From assembly GCF_000152985.1 (NCBI RefSeq), contig NZ_CH672395.1, positions 4,180,566-4,244,565 on the forward strand: 64,000 nt of DNA, given 5' to 3'. Position 1 is the first letter of the stretch. Each line of letters begins with the position of its first letter. The translations under genes and the position numbers were made by a program. Under the pieces are notes generated by a model. It was not told the origin of the DNA and made no database searches. It worked only from the letters and a program-made list of their open reading frames with translations. Of the stretch, positions 8,736 to 18,198 are shown piece after piece. This stretch comes from Leeuwenhoekiella blandensis MED217 (GTDB taxonomy: Bacteria; Bacteroidota; Bacteroidia; Flavobacteriales; Flavobacteriaceae).

Positions 8736-11306
8736 TTATTTGATCTTTGAACGCCGGCGATGCAAGCGATCAAGATCATCTGTAGCTTGATATAATTTGT
8801 TTTTCAACACTTGGTTTAAATCCGGGTTTGCCTCCAGGAATGTTTCTCTAATTTGATAAGCTTCTTCAGATGTATAACGTCCTATCGTTGCATTCAACCA
8901 ATTTTTAGGAAAGAAAATATCACCGGTTAACTGAATTTCCTCAAGCAGTTCTAAAGACATTTTAAGGTGTTTTACGCCGCTTTCTTGGCGTAGTGGATGA
9001 TTGATATAGCCAAGTGCTGAAAGTACCCAAGATTCCTTCTCTCTGTTCTTAGCCTCTTTTAAATCGCTCATAAAAGCATCTCTTGTACGTTCATCTGCGG
9101 CTAGTGCAGGTTGCAAATATTGAAAGCGTCTTTTTTTATCTGGATTTGAAATTTGGCTTGCTGCTTTTTGAAGGATTTCTTCAGTTTTATGATGACCAAA
9201 TAACGCAAGTTGCATCGCCATTCCTGTGTAATCATCTTCATTGAGTTTAAGAGCATCAATTTTGGTCTCTTTATTCCAGATCGCATACAAACGTTTTTTT
9301 CCAGATTCGGAATATGCGATGGACTCAAACAGCCCAAAAAGTGTTTTTTTGATCGTTGCAGGAAGGTCTTTTTGCAGTTGTGCATAAACCAGATCTTCTA
9401 ATTCTTGCTGATGCGATTCCCGTTGCATATCGCTGAGATAGGTCCAAAATAAATTTTGGGTTTGACCGCTTATGCGGCGTAAGATCAACGCATTTTCTTC
9501 GGTGGTTAATCCCTCTTTGTACAATTCAAAAACCGACATAGGATCAAGACCGGCATTTAAAAGATTTTCGTGCGTGTTGATATAACTGTAACCCCGAGCT
9601 ACCGCGTCAGGTATTTGAGCAATGCTTTGTAAAACGCTTTCTTGCTGCGGAAAAATTCCGTAGCCCATGCTGTCATAGTTGTAAATGATCTGTTGAGGTT
9701 TTGGGAGTCCTGTTGCTTCTTCTAAAACTAACTCTTCATCAATAATAGCGGCGGTGATCACGTGTGTTGAATCTGAATAAACCAATCCTATTTTGAAGGT
9801 TTGCGGCCAGATTTTAGCACTTCCATCTTCAGCATTTTGAGTAAGCTGAAGTTTTTTAATCGCACCATTAGAGTCATAAGTTACTTCTTCAGAAAAAACG
9901 GGACGACTGCTCTGGTTTACCCAAACCTCGCTCCATTGCTTAAGATCAATTTCGGTTTTAGAATCTAAAATAGAAACAAGATCGTTCCACACCGCATTAT
10001 CGTTTGCATACGTTTTTATATACTCTTGAATTCCTTCTTGAAAGGCTTTTTTACCGGTGGCAAGCTCGAGCTGGCGCATCATAATGGGCGCCTTGTGGTA
10101 AATGATATTTCCGTATAACGAACCTGCATTTTTGAGGTTGTCTAGATTTTGCCTGATGGGGTTTGCACCTTGGGTACGATCTTCTGCATACGCACTGGGA
10201 TAATGACTCAATACAAACAGCAAGTCGTGGTTGACTTCAGGAAACGCCGGATTTACGATCTTATCTGCCATAAAATTGGCAAAAACCTCTTTCATCCAAA
10301 CATCATTAAACCAGTTCATAGTAACCAGATCGCCAAACCACATATGCGATGTTTCATGTGCGATAAGTTTAGCTCTGCTCAACAACTGACTTTCAGTAGC
10401 GGTTTGATCTAGAAACAAAGTAGATTCCCGATATTGAATAGCGCCCACATGCTCCATTCCGCCATATTGAAAAATAGGAATCGCAGCAAAATCAAGTTTT
10501 TGAAATGGAAAAGGATATGCAGTGTACTCTTCTAAATAATCTACTGCACCAGCGTGCAATTCAAAAATAGGATCGAGGCTTGATGTTATTTTAGCACTGT
10601 CAGTCTCGCGGTAGAGCAACGTCATAGGAAATGCTACTGAATTCTGCTCGACTTCGCTGAATTTTCCCGCGACAAAAGAAAATAAATACGAACTCATTTT
10701 ATCTGAAGTTCCAAATTTATGCGTGGTGTACGCACCTGTTGTTTCGGTACTGATCTCTGGAGCTCCTGCAAGAACTTTCCAATCTTTATGAGCAGTAATT
10801 GTTAAATTATAAAGCGCTTTTAAATTGGGCTGATCAAAAACCGGAAACAAAGTGCTGGCACGATCGGGAACCAAGAGCGTGTATAAAAATTCTTCATTAC
10901 GATTAAGCGATTGTTCGCCGGCAATAAAATCAATTTCAAAGGTATTGGCGCCTCGTTTTAAATGCGCTGAAGGAATGATCAAATGTTCTTGCTCGTGATG
11001 AATAGTGATTTCCTTTCGGTTAGCGATGACGTTTTTGACGTGACCTTCTGGCACATTAAAATCCAGATATAGTGGTTTTAAATGATTGTCAATGGTCACT
11101 TCTAAAAGCAATACTGCAGGAATTGAATCTTCTAATTTTTCTGGAATAGCAAAGTCTAAGTTGTAAACAATCTCACTGAGTTGCTCTTTTCTAAAATCGG
11201 CCAATTCTTTTGAAATACCTGGGCTGAGTAAGTCGGGTTTTTTTGAAGTGTTCTGGCAAGAAAATAAATTAAAAACAAGTACAGCGAGGAGAATACGTAG
11301 CTTCAT
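8736..11306 (-). CDS. M1 family zinc aminopeptidase, lipoprotein
   Basis: This 856-residue gluzincin has a lipoprotein signal peptide (MKLRILLAVLVFNLFSC), an N-terminal beta saddle (to about 200), an exopeptidase motif GGMEH (282-286) and the zinc site HETSH (317-321) with the third ligand in KEVF (Glu340). A helical C-terminal region of about 400 residues resembles aminopeptidase N. The motif is atypical in detail (HETSH, GGMEH rather than GAMEN), but the spacing is right. It is probably anchored in the periplasm or at the outer membrane and trims peptides. Confidence 0.93.
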   Translation of the reverse strand: MKLRILLAVLVFNLFSCQNTSKKPDLLSPGISKELADFRKEQLSEIVYNLDFAIPEKLEDSIPAVLLLEVTIDNHLKPLYLDFNVPEGHVKNVIANRKEITIHHEQEHLIIPSAHLKRGANTFEIDFIAGEQSLNRNEEFLYTLLVPDRASTLFPVFDQPNLKALYNLTITAHKDWKVLAGAPEISTETTGAYTTHKFGTSDKMSSYLFSFVAGKFSEVEQNSVAFPMTLLYRETDSAKITSSLDPIFELHAGAVDYLEEYTAYPFPFQKLDFAAIPIFQYGGMEHVGAIQYRESTLFLDQTATESQLLSRAKLIAHETSHMWFGDLVTMNWFNDVWMKEVFANFMADKIVNPAFPEVNHDLLFVLSHYPSAYAEDRTQGANPIRQNLDNLKNAGSLYGNIIYHKAPIMMRQLELATGKKAFQEGIQEYIKTYANDNAVWNDLVSILDSKTEIDLKQWSEVWVNQSSRPVFSEEVTYDSNGAIKKLQLTQNAEDGSAKIWPQTFKIGLVYSDSTHVITAAIIDEELVLEEATGLPKPQQIIYNYDSMGYGIFPQQESVLQSIAQIPDAVARGYSYINTHENLLNAGLDPMSVFELYKEGLTTEENALILRRISGQTQNLFWTYLSDMQRESHQQELEDLVYAQLQKDLPATIKKTLFGLFESIAYSESGKKRLYAIWNKETKIDALKLNEDDYTGMAMQLALFGHHKTEEILQKAASQISNPDKKRRFQYLQPALAADERTRDAFMSDLKEAKNREKESWVLSALGYINHPLRQESGVKHLKMSLELLEEIQLTGDIFFPKNWLNATIGRYTSEEAYQIRETFLEANPDLNQVLKNKLYQATDDLDRLHRRRSKIK

Positions 11307-11373
11307 TTAGGGAATATGGATTTTTGAAGTCTTAAATATCGGTAAAAGCGGGTATACGCGGGTTACATAAAAT

Positions 11374-11409
11374 AAAAAAAGCCGTTTTCAAATGTGAAAA
11401 CGGCTTTTT
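11374..11409 (-). terminator. terminator of the M1/S8 peptidase transcript
   Basis: GCCGTTTTCA pairs with TGAAAACGGC around a 4-nt loop, with A7 on the left and T5 on the right. Read leftward it closes the gene pair 11430-14939. Confidence 0.85.
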
Positions 11410-11429
11410 AAAATAAGTGTATTCTAAAA

Positions 11430-13274
11430 TTATTCTGCGTCTTTAGACCAGCTGTTGTTGCTTCGGTCTATATCTGCCATCAACTGTTGTGCGTCGATCG
11501 TCATGGCGTTAATTTCAGAAAGAGGCTTGTCTATCGTCAACGTATAGGTTGGGAATGCCCAAGGCCAGTCTTCTAGCTGTGTACGTTTCATATCAGGAAA
11601 CGGATTTGCTTTCTCAGCACGCATCATACGTAATGGGATGTAATATGCTTCGTTAGTACCATCTGCTGTATTGATATAAAAATCAACAGGCATTGGCATC
11701 AAGCCTTTACGCTCAAGAGTAACTTCGGTTTTACCATCTACCTCTTTAACCTCTTTAATCGCATAATCGATCGTATTGGTGGTCTGCGTCCAGTCTACAA
11801 GGTACCAGTCTAGTTGCATGCCGCTTACTTTTTCTGCTATGCGTTTAAAATCATTAGGCGTAGGATGTTTAAAGTGCCATTCATCGTAGTACTTTTTCAA
11901 AGTTTCATCAAGGTTTTCTTTCCCTATGATGTATCCTAATTGTGCAAGAAAAACAGCTCCTTTAGAATATGCTGAAGCGCCATATGCAGCATTTAATGCA
12001 TAACGATCTGCATAAGTGGTTTGTGGTTGTTCAAAACCGCTTTTAGCCAATCTGAAATAGGAAGAATAACTACCTGCTTGTGGATTAGGTTTTTCTTCAT
12101 TCAAAATTACATTTTCGGCTTCGCTAGAAATGTAAGAAGTAAAACCTTCGTCCATCCACTCGTGTTTTTGCTCATTGGTTGCCATTAAAAACTGAAACCA
12201 TGTATGTGCAAATTCGTGTGCTGTAACGCCTACCAGGCTACCAAAATTTCTTCCGCCGGTGATCAATGTACACATCGCATACTCCATACCGCCGTCACCA
12301 CCTTGTATCACTGAATATTGATCGTATGGATACTGGCCAATATGCTCATTGTAATAGGCTAAAAGCTCGGCTGTTTTAGGCTGTAATTTCTTCCAGTTCT
12401 CAATGATCTCTTCGTCATTTTTATAGAAGAAATGAAGCACGGTACCATCTTCTGCAGTAAGCTTGTCGTGAATGTATTCAGGATCTGCAGCCCAGGTAAA
12501 ATCGTGCACGTTAGGTGCTACAAAATGCCAGGTATATTTTCCTTTTGTAGGCTTAATTGCCTTTTGATTAGGTTCGCCATACCCGTGACCAATTTCAGGA
12601 TTTTGAAGATATCCTGTACCTCCAATGGTATAGTCTGCATCGATAGTGATTTTTACATCAAAATCTCCCCAAACCCCGTGAAATTCACGTGCGATGTAAG
12701 GATCTGCGTGCCATCCTTCAAAGTCATATTCTGCTAATTTAGGATACCACTGCGTCATAGAAAGCGCTACACCTTCGGCACTGTTACGACCGCTTCTTCT
12801 AATTTGAATAGGCACTTGCCCGTTAAAATCCATATTAAACGTGGTGCTTGCTCCCGGAGCAATAGGTTGCGCCAGATTCACTTCAAGAACGGTCCCTGCA
12901 ACATTATAGCTCAAAGCGGTTCCATCTTGAGAAAGTGCATTTACTTTTAAAAAGCCTTCTTCTTCAGGCTCTAATTTTGAAATGCGATCTACAACACGAC
13001 GATCTGGATCTTTGATGTTTAACGAGCGTACATCCATCTCGCTTCCCGGTTGAAACGCATTAAAATAAAGATGATAAAATACCTGTGTTAAAGTATCTGG
13101 AGAATTGTTTGTATACACCAGTTCTTGTTTACCGGTGTAATTATAATCTTCAACATTCATATCAACTTCCATCGTGTAGTCAACGTGTTGTTGCCAGTAA
13201 GAAGTATTGTTTTGTGCTTGCGCCAATGCGAAAACACTAAAAAAGGAAAGACTTAAAAATGCTTTTAGCTTCAT
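11430..13274 (-). CDS. secreted M1 family metallopeptidase
   Basis: This 614-residue protein has a signal peptide (MKLKAFLSLSFFSVFALAQA), a beta-rich N-terminal domain, GGMEY (328-332) and the zinc site HEFAH (353-357) followed by WMDEGFTSY with Glu376. The length fits the short M1 subgroup that lacks the large helical C-terminal domain, unlike the neighbour at 8736. It starts 6 bp downstream of the S8 peptidase stop, so the two are cotranscribed. The likely role is peptide degradation outside the cytoplasm for nutrition. Confidence 0.93.
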   Translation of the reverse strand: MKLKAFLSLSFFSVFALAQAQNNTSYWQQHVDYTMEVDMNVEDYNYTGKQELVYTNNSPDTLTQVFYHLYFNAFQPGSEMDVRSLNIKDPDRRVVDRISKLEPEEEGFLKVNALSQDGTALSYNVAGTVLEVNLAQPIAPGASTTFNMDFNGQVPIQIRRSGRNSAEGVALSMTQWYPKLAEYDFEGWHADPYIAREFHGVWGDFDVKITIDADYTIGGTGYLQNPEIGHGYGEPNQKAIKPTKGKYTWHFVAPNVHDFTWAADPEYIHDKLTAEDGTVLHFFYKNDEEIIENWKKLQPKTAELLAYYNEHIGQYPYDQYSVIQGGDGGMEYAMCTLITGGRNFGSLVGVTAHEFAHTWFQFLMATNEQKHEWMDEGFTSYISSEAENVILNEEKPNPQAGSYSSYFRLAKSGFEQPQTTYADRYALNAAYGASAYSKGAVFLAQLGYIIGKENLDETLKKYYDEWHFKHPTPNDFKRIAEKVSGMQLDWYLVDWTQTTNTIDYAIKEVKEVDGKTEVTLERKGLMPMPVDFYINTADGTNEAYYIPLRMMRAEKANPFPDMKRTQLEDWPWAFPTYTLTIDKPLSEINAMTIDAQQLMADIDRSNNSWSKDAE

Positions 13275-13280
13275 AAATAA

Positions 13281-14939
13281 TTAGTTTTTACTTGATAATT
13301 CAGCCATTTTAAAGGCGTTGTACATATTAACCATTTTACCTGATTTTGAAAGCTGAGAAAATGATTTTACGTTTTCTGGATCGCCACCTGCAGATACCTG
13401 AATGTTTGTACTTACACCGGTTTGCATAATGATCTTTTTGATCTGAGCAGCGCTAAATTGTGGGTAGTATGAACGCAACATTGCTGCAACTCCGGCAACT
13501 TCTGGAGAAGCCATTGAAGTTCCTTGTAAGAATTCATATTCATTACCCGGGATGGTTGAATAAATCTGAACTCCCGGTGCAAAAACGTCTACATTAGATT
13601 TACCGTAGTTTGAAAAGCTGGCAACAAGTTTACCGCCATAGGTTTCATTTAAAGCACCTACAGAAATTAGGTTATCGGCAAATTCAGTTTCATTATCTAA
13701 CTGATCATTTGGGTAAACCGTGTCACCCGTGTCCAGATCAATACCTTCATTACCGGCTGCATTTACGATCAAAACATCTTTTTTGGCAGCATATTTTATA
13801 GCATCATAAACCCACTCAGGATTTGATGCGAAATATTTACCAAAGCTGGTGTTGATCACTTTTGCACCGTTGTCTACCGCGTAGCGAATAGCGAGTGCGA
13901 TATCTTTGTCACGCTCATCCCCGTCAGGAACGGCTCTAACGACCATAATTTCAACATTATTAGCAACGCCATCCATTCCTATCCCATTATTGCGTTCTGC
14001 AGCAATAATACCCGCTACGTGTGTTCCGTGGGTAGCGGCATCAGGATCAGGACCCATCACATTGTTGTTTCCGTAGTCTGTATCTTTAATATCATCAGGA
14101 TCATCACCTAGAACAGCTCTGTAATTTCCTTCAAGATTATAGTTATGGTTTAGGCGTTGTGCCATACTTTCTAACTGCTCATTGATCATTACCAAAAATT
14201 CTGGAATGGTATCCTCATAATTCAACATCTGCGTTAAGATGGCTTTATTACGCTGTTCCATTTCGGTAGTCGCTTCAAGTGCCTGAAGTTCTTCAGCGGT
14301 GTAATCTTCTTTTCCTAAGCGTTGAGAAACTGCGGTATGCGCACTTTTTACGGCAGCAACGATCTGATCATACTGCATTTTTTGTTGCAGAAGTTCTTCT
14401 TTTTCAGTTTCTACTTGCTTTTTAGCTTCGGTATAGGTTTTAAAAAGTTCTTTTTGCGAAGCTGGAATTTGGTCTAAAGTTTTCCCCTTAAATTGAGCAT
14501 CATACTTTTGAACAATTCTACTTTTTTCAAGCTGCTCGTTCACGATATCTCCAAGGAAATTCCAACCGTGTACATCGTCTATATAACCATTCTTGTCATC
14601 ATCAATTCCGTTACCGGGAATTTCATCTTCATTGGTCCAGATCACACCATCAAGATCTTCGTGCTCAATGTCTACACCACTATCGATCACAGCCACAATG
14701 ACTGAAGATCCCGTGCCTTTGATCAACTCGTTATACGTTTTTTCGACACTCATCCCGGGAATAGTATCTGCAGTAATGTCTTTTGCAGGCCAACTTTTTT
14801 CTTGAGATTCGTTTAGTTCTGAAATTTTTAAAGGAAGTTGGTCCACGTTTTCAGCAGGAATGCTGATTAAAGGTGCTGTGGTGTCACAACTAGAAAGAAG
14901 CATTGCAGCACCCAAGGCTGCAAGAACTGTTTTTTTCAT
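13281..14939 (-). CDS. S8 (subtilisin-like) peptidase, lipoprotein
   Basis: This 552-residue protein has a lipoprotein signal (MKKTVLAALGAAMLLSSC) and the subtilase triad Asp86 (AVIDSGVD), His304 (HGTHVAG) and Ser475 (GTSMASPEVAG). About 150 residues between Asp and His are charged and helical (roughly 130-265, many E/K/Q), which suggests a coiled-coil insertion far longer than the Asp-His spacing of subtilisin. The insertion may form a substrate gate. It heads a two-gene operon with the M1 peptidase at 11430. Confidence 0.94.
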   Translation of the reverse strand: MKKTVLAALGAAMLLSSCDTTAPLISIPAENVDQLPLKISELNESQEKSWPAKDITADTIPGMSVEKTYNELIKGTGSSVIVAVIDSGVDIEHEDLDGVIWTNEDEIPGNGIDDDKNGYIDDVHGWNFLGDIVNEQLEKSRIVQKYDAQFKGKTLDQIPASQKELFKTYTEAKKQVETEKEELLQQKMQYDQIVAAVKSAHTAVSQRLGKEDYTAEELQALEATTEMEQRNKAILTQMLNYEDTIPEFLVMINEQLESMAQRLNHNYNLEGNYRAVLGDDPDDIKDTDYGNNNVMGPDPDAATHGTHVAGIIAAERNNGIGMDGVANNVEIMVVRAVPDGDERDKDIALAIRYAVDNGAKVINTSFGKYFASNPEWVYDAIKYAAKKDVLIVNAAGNEGIDLDTGDTVYPNDQLDNETEFADNLISVGALNETYGGKLVASFSNYGKSNVDVFAPGVQIYSTIPGNEYEFLQGTSMASPEVAGVAAMLRSYYPQFSAAQIKKIIMQTGVSTNIQVSAGGDPENVKSFSQLSKSGKMVNMYNAFKMAELSSKN

Positions 14940-15017
14940 ATTTAGGAGTTATTTTATGTTTTGGCTTTGTGCCTTTGTGTGAGGTATTGTGATTATATAT
15001 TCTTTAAACCCTCAATT

Positions 15018-15875
15018 TTAAAGAATATCTGCAATATTAAATTTTTCGTTTAAGCGAACCCCTTTTTCGGTATGCTTTACCGTAATTACAGGATTATGAG
15101 CATCGTGTTGCAGCCATAAATAATAGTTTTGATCTGCGGCTTCATTGAGAAATTTCTCTTTTTCGCTCAGTGTTAACAGCGGTCGGGTATCAAATCCCAT
15201 AACATACGGTAAAGGTAAATGACCGGCTGTAGGCAATAGATCTGCTGCAAAAACTATGGTTTTTCCTTTGTACGTAATATGTGGAATCATTTGCTTATCG
15301 GTATGACCATCAACAAATAAGATACCAAAATCAAGCGCTGAGGTTTTAGCAAAAGCTGAATCAGGTCTCTCAACAAATTTTAATTGACCACTTTCTTCAA
15401 TGGGTAAAATGTTTTCTTTTAAAAAGGAAGCTTTCTCTCTGGCGTTGGGCTGTGTTGCCCATTCCCAATGCGCTTTGTTGCTCCAGTAAGTAGCATTTTT
15501 AAAAACAGGAATTGGTGTTTTACCATCTTCTGCCCATTTGATACAGCCACCGCTATGGTCAAAATGCAAATGCGTCAGGAAAACATCGGTCACATCATCA
15601 GGATGAAAACCCTTTTGTATAAGTGAATTTTCAAGTGTTGCTCCTCCCCAAGGATGATAATAGCTGAAGAATTTTTCACTTTGTTTATCGCCCATTCCTG
15701 TATCTATTAAAATCAGGCGATTGCCTTCTTCAATAAGCATACAGCGTGCACCAATATCAATCATATTGTTGCTGTCTGCAGGATTTGTGCGCGTCCATAA
15801 GGTTTTAGGAACCACACCAAACATAGCGCCGCCATCGAGTTTAAAACTGCCGGCATCTATTGCGTGTATCGTCAT
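15018..15875 (-). CDS. metallo-beta-lactamase-fold hydrolase (lactonase-like)
   Basis: This 285-residue cytoplasmic protein has the MBL signature THLHFDHSGG with metal ligands His102, His104, Asp106 and His107, a preceding DTG motif, GHTDKQMIP, and a later Asp in VFAADLLP. This arrangement is shared with N-acyl-homoserine-lactone lactonase-like members, but the fold is broad and no substrate can be named. It is monocistronic and divergent from the antiporter gene; the 294-bp gap between them shows no clear feature. Confidence 0.88.
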   Translation of the reverse strand: MTIHAIDAGSFKLDGGAMFGVVPKTLWTRTNPADSNNMIDIGARCMLIEEGNRLILIDTGMGDKQSEKFFSYYHPWGGATLENSLIQKGFHPDDVTDVFLTHLHFDHSGGCIKWAEDGKTPIPVFKNATYWSNKAHWEWATQPNAREKASFLKENILPIEESGQLKFVERPDSAFAKTSALDFGILFVDGHTDKQMIPHITYKGKTIVFAADLLPTAGHLPLPYVMGFDTRPLLTLSEKEKFLNEAADQNYYLWLQHDAHNPVITVKHTEKGVRLNEKFNIADIL

Positions 15876-16169
15876 AAATTTTAAATCTTGAACGTTTTAA
15901 TTTATTAGCATTCTATCGTAGAATGCTGAGTCATTTAAGCGGCTATAGTTAGCAATAGGATTAAAACAGAAGATAAATTCCTGAACTTGTATACGTATTT
16001 CCGCCAAAATAATCTAACTCTTGATTATCAAGTAAAGTCTTGCAAAATACTAAAACCACGTTAAATCAAATTTTTTGCCCCGAGTAATTAAGCTATATTT
16101 AACAAAGAATCGCTTTTGACGGCTTTAGTATCATACAATAAAGCCGTATCATAGCAAAAAATTGAATAC

Positions 16170-18050
16170 ATGTTAGAACTGGGAGGAATCATCATTCTAG
16201 GTATCTTGGCGCAATGGGTAGCTTGGAAATTTAAGATACCGGCAATCTTACCCTTAATATTGATCGGGCTTTTTGTGGGGCCTATTTCAACTTTATTTAC
16301 TTACGACGGCTCTAAATGGATTGAACCTATTTGGGACGGGGAAGTGGGTATTTTTCCCGGAGAGCGGCTCTTTAATTTTGTGTCGCTTGCCATCGGGATC
16401 ATTCTGTTTGAAGGCGGACTTACCTTACGCTTTAGCGAGATAAAAAATGTAGGTCCGGTAATTACAAAACTGATCATTATTGGTTCGCTGGTAACCTTTT
16501 TTGGTGCAGGTGCAGCAGCCTACTATATTTTTGATCTAAGCCTGCGCATTTCCTTTTTATTTGCTGCCTTGATCATTGTAACGGGACCCACCGTGATCAC
16601 ACCGATCTTGCGTAATATTCCCTTAAAAAAGGACATTTCAGCAATTCTTAAGTGGGAAGGGATACTTATCGATCCGATTGGGGCTTTGGTAGCCGTATTG
16701 GTTTTTGAATTTATCAGCGTGGGTGCCGGAAGCGAATTTACACTGACTGCCCTTGAGGAGTTTGGTAAAATTGTGCTCTTTGGGTTTACGTTCGGGTTTA
16801 CATTTGCACATGCTTTGGCTTTGAGTATCAAGCGTAATATCATTCCGCATTATTTATTAAATGTGTTCACACTCGCTTGCGTTTTGGGTGTGTTTGTACT
16901 TTCAGATCTTTTTGCGCACGAGAGCGGATTACTTTCTGTGGTAGTCATGGGTATGGTAATGGGAAATATGAAATTACCAAACATCAAAGAGCTTCTTTAT
17001 TTCAAAGAATCGCTTAGTGTGCTCTTGATTTCGTTGCTGTTTATTCTGCTTTCTGCAAACATTGAAATGCAGGACCTATACTTAATTTATACCTGGAAAG
17101 CCGTGTGGCTTTTTGCCGTTGTGGTTTTTGTATTAAGACCTATAGGAGTTTTTCTTAGTGCTAAAGGTTCAGGCTTAAAATTCAACGAAAAGCTTTTTGT
17201 AAGCTGGGTAGGACCACGGGGTATTGTTGCTGCGGGTATCGCTTCGCTTTTTGGACTTCAGCTGGTAAGTGAAGGTGTTGAAGGAGCAGAATATATTACT
17301 CCTTTGGTATTTATGATCGTGCTTGGTACCGTGTTACTAAATGCAACTACCGCGCGTCTTTTTGCAAAAATCGTGGGTGTTTTCCTAACGGAATCAAAAG
17401 GTATTGTGATCATAGGAGCTTCTAAAGCTTCTCGTATCATTGGGGAATACTTGATGCAAAATGGGCGTCACGTCGTACTTGTTGACAGCAACAGTTATAA
17501 TATTGAAAAAGCCAAAGAACGCGGTCTTGAAGCTATTGAAGAAAGTATTTATTCAGACAGTTTGATGAACAATATAGAACTGAATGACGTAGGATATCTT
17601 ATGGCTTTAACCGGTAACGGTGACATTAATGATTATGCTATAAACCGTTTTAGAGATATTTTTGGAGAAAATGGAGCCTTTAGACTCATCACTCCCGATG
17701 AGATGAGAAGTTCGCAGTCTTCTCCTCATGAAGGACTCTTCTCTCCTACCGATGATTTCATTCGCCTTACAGAAGTTGCGCGTGCACATCCTACCATTCA
17801 AGAGATTGATATTGATTCAAAAGAAGCTTTTGAAAAACTGGTAAAAAGCACACGTGAAGATGAGAACGTTGTGCCTATTTTCTTGAAGAAAGAATCTGGC
17901 GAACTCGAGATTTTAAAGTCTAATCTCGATGAGGTAGAGGTTGAGAATTTTACCAATACTAAACTTGTGTACTTAGGAAAACCATTTGATCCCGAAGAAG
18001 TTGCTATAGCAAAAAAAGAGGTTGAAGAACCTGAATCTGATGATTTATAA
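16170..18050 (+). CDS. CPA1-type cation:proton antiporter with TrkA-N domain
   Basis: This 626-residue inner-membrane protein has about 12 hydrophobic segments (residues 1-400) with ILFEGGLTL, VTGPTVITPIL and GPRGIVAAGIAS, typical of NhaP/KefB-like Na+ or K+/H+ exchangers. A TrkA-N nucleotide-binding domain follows (about 410-540, opening GIVIIGASKASRIIGEYLM) with an acidic C-terminal region. The fused TrkA-N domain suggests gating by nucleotides. A terminator follows immediately. Whether Na+ or K+ is moved cannot be read from the sequence. Confidence 0.9.
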   Translation: MLELGGIIILGILAQWVAWKFKIPAILPLILIGLFVGPISTLFTYDGSKWIEPIWDGEVGIFPGERLFNFVSLAIGIILFEGGLTLRFSEIKNVGPVITKLIIIGSLVTFFGAGAAAYYIFDLSLRISFLFAALIIVTGPTVITPILRNIPLKKDISAILKWEGILIDPIGALVAVLVFEFISVGAGSEFTLTALEEFGKIVLFGFTFGFTFAHALALSIKRNIIPHYLLNVFTLACVLGVFVLSDLFAHESGLLSVVVMGMVMGNMKLPNIKELLYFKESLSVLLISLLFILLSANIEMQDLYLIYTWKAVWLFAVVVFVLRPIGVFLSAKGSGLKFNEKLFVSWVGPRGIVAAGIASLFGLQLVSEGVEGAEYITPLVFMIVLGTVLLNATTARLFAKIVGVFLTESKGIVIIGASKASRIIGEYLMQNGRHVVLVDSNSYNIEKAKERGLEAIEESIYSDSLMNNIELNDVGYLMALTGNGDINDYAINRFRDIFGENGAFRLITPDEMRSSQSSPHEGLFSPTDDFIRLTEVARAHPTIQEIDIDSKEAFEKLVKSTREDENVVPIFLKKESGELEILKSNLDEVEVENFTNTKLVYLGKPFDPEEVAIAKKEVEEPESDDL

Positions 18051-18069
18051 AACCACGCTTTAAGCTTTA

Positions 18070-18101
18070 AAAAGGGATTCTTTAATGAATCCCTTTTTTT
18101 T
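18070..18101 (+). terminator. terminator of the antiporter gene
   Basis: AAAGGGATTC pairs with GAATCCCTTT around a 6-nt loop and is followed by a T run. Confidence 0.88.
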
Positions 18102-18198
18102 ACAAATAACAGATTTTAAGCTTATTAAAATTTTATTAATAATTCAGTTTTAAGAATTTGATATGTGATTGTTGAGTAACTTTCTACAAAACAAGCTT

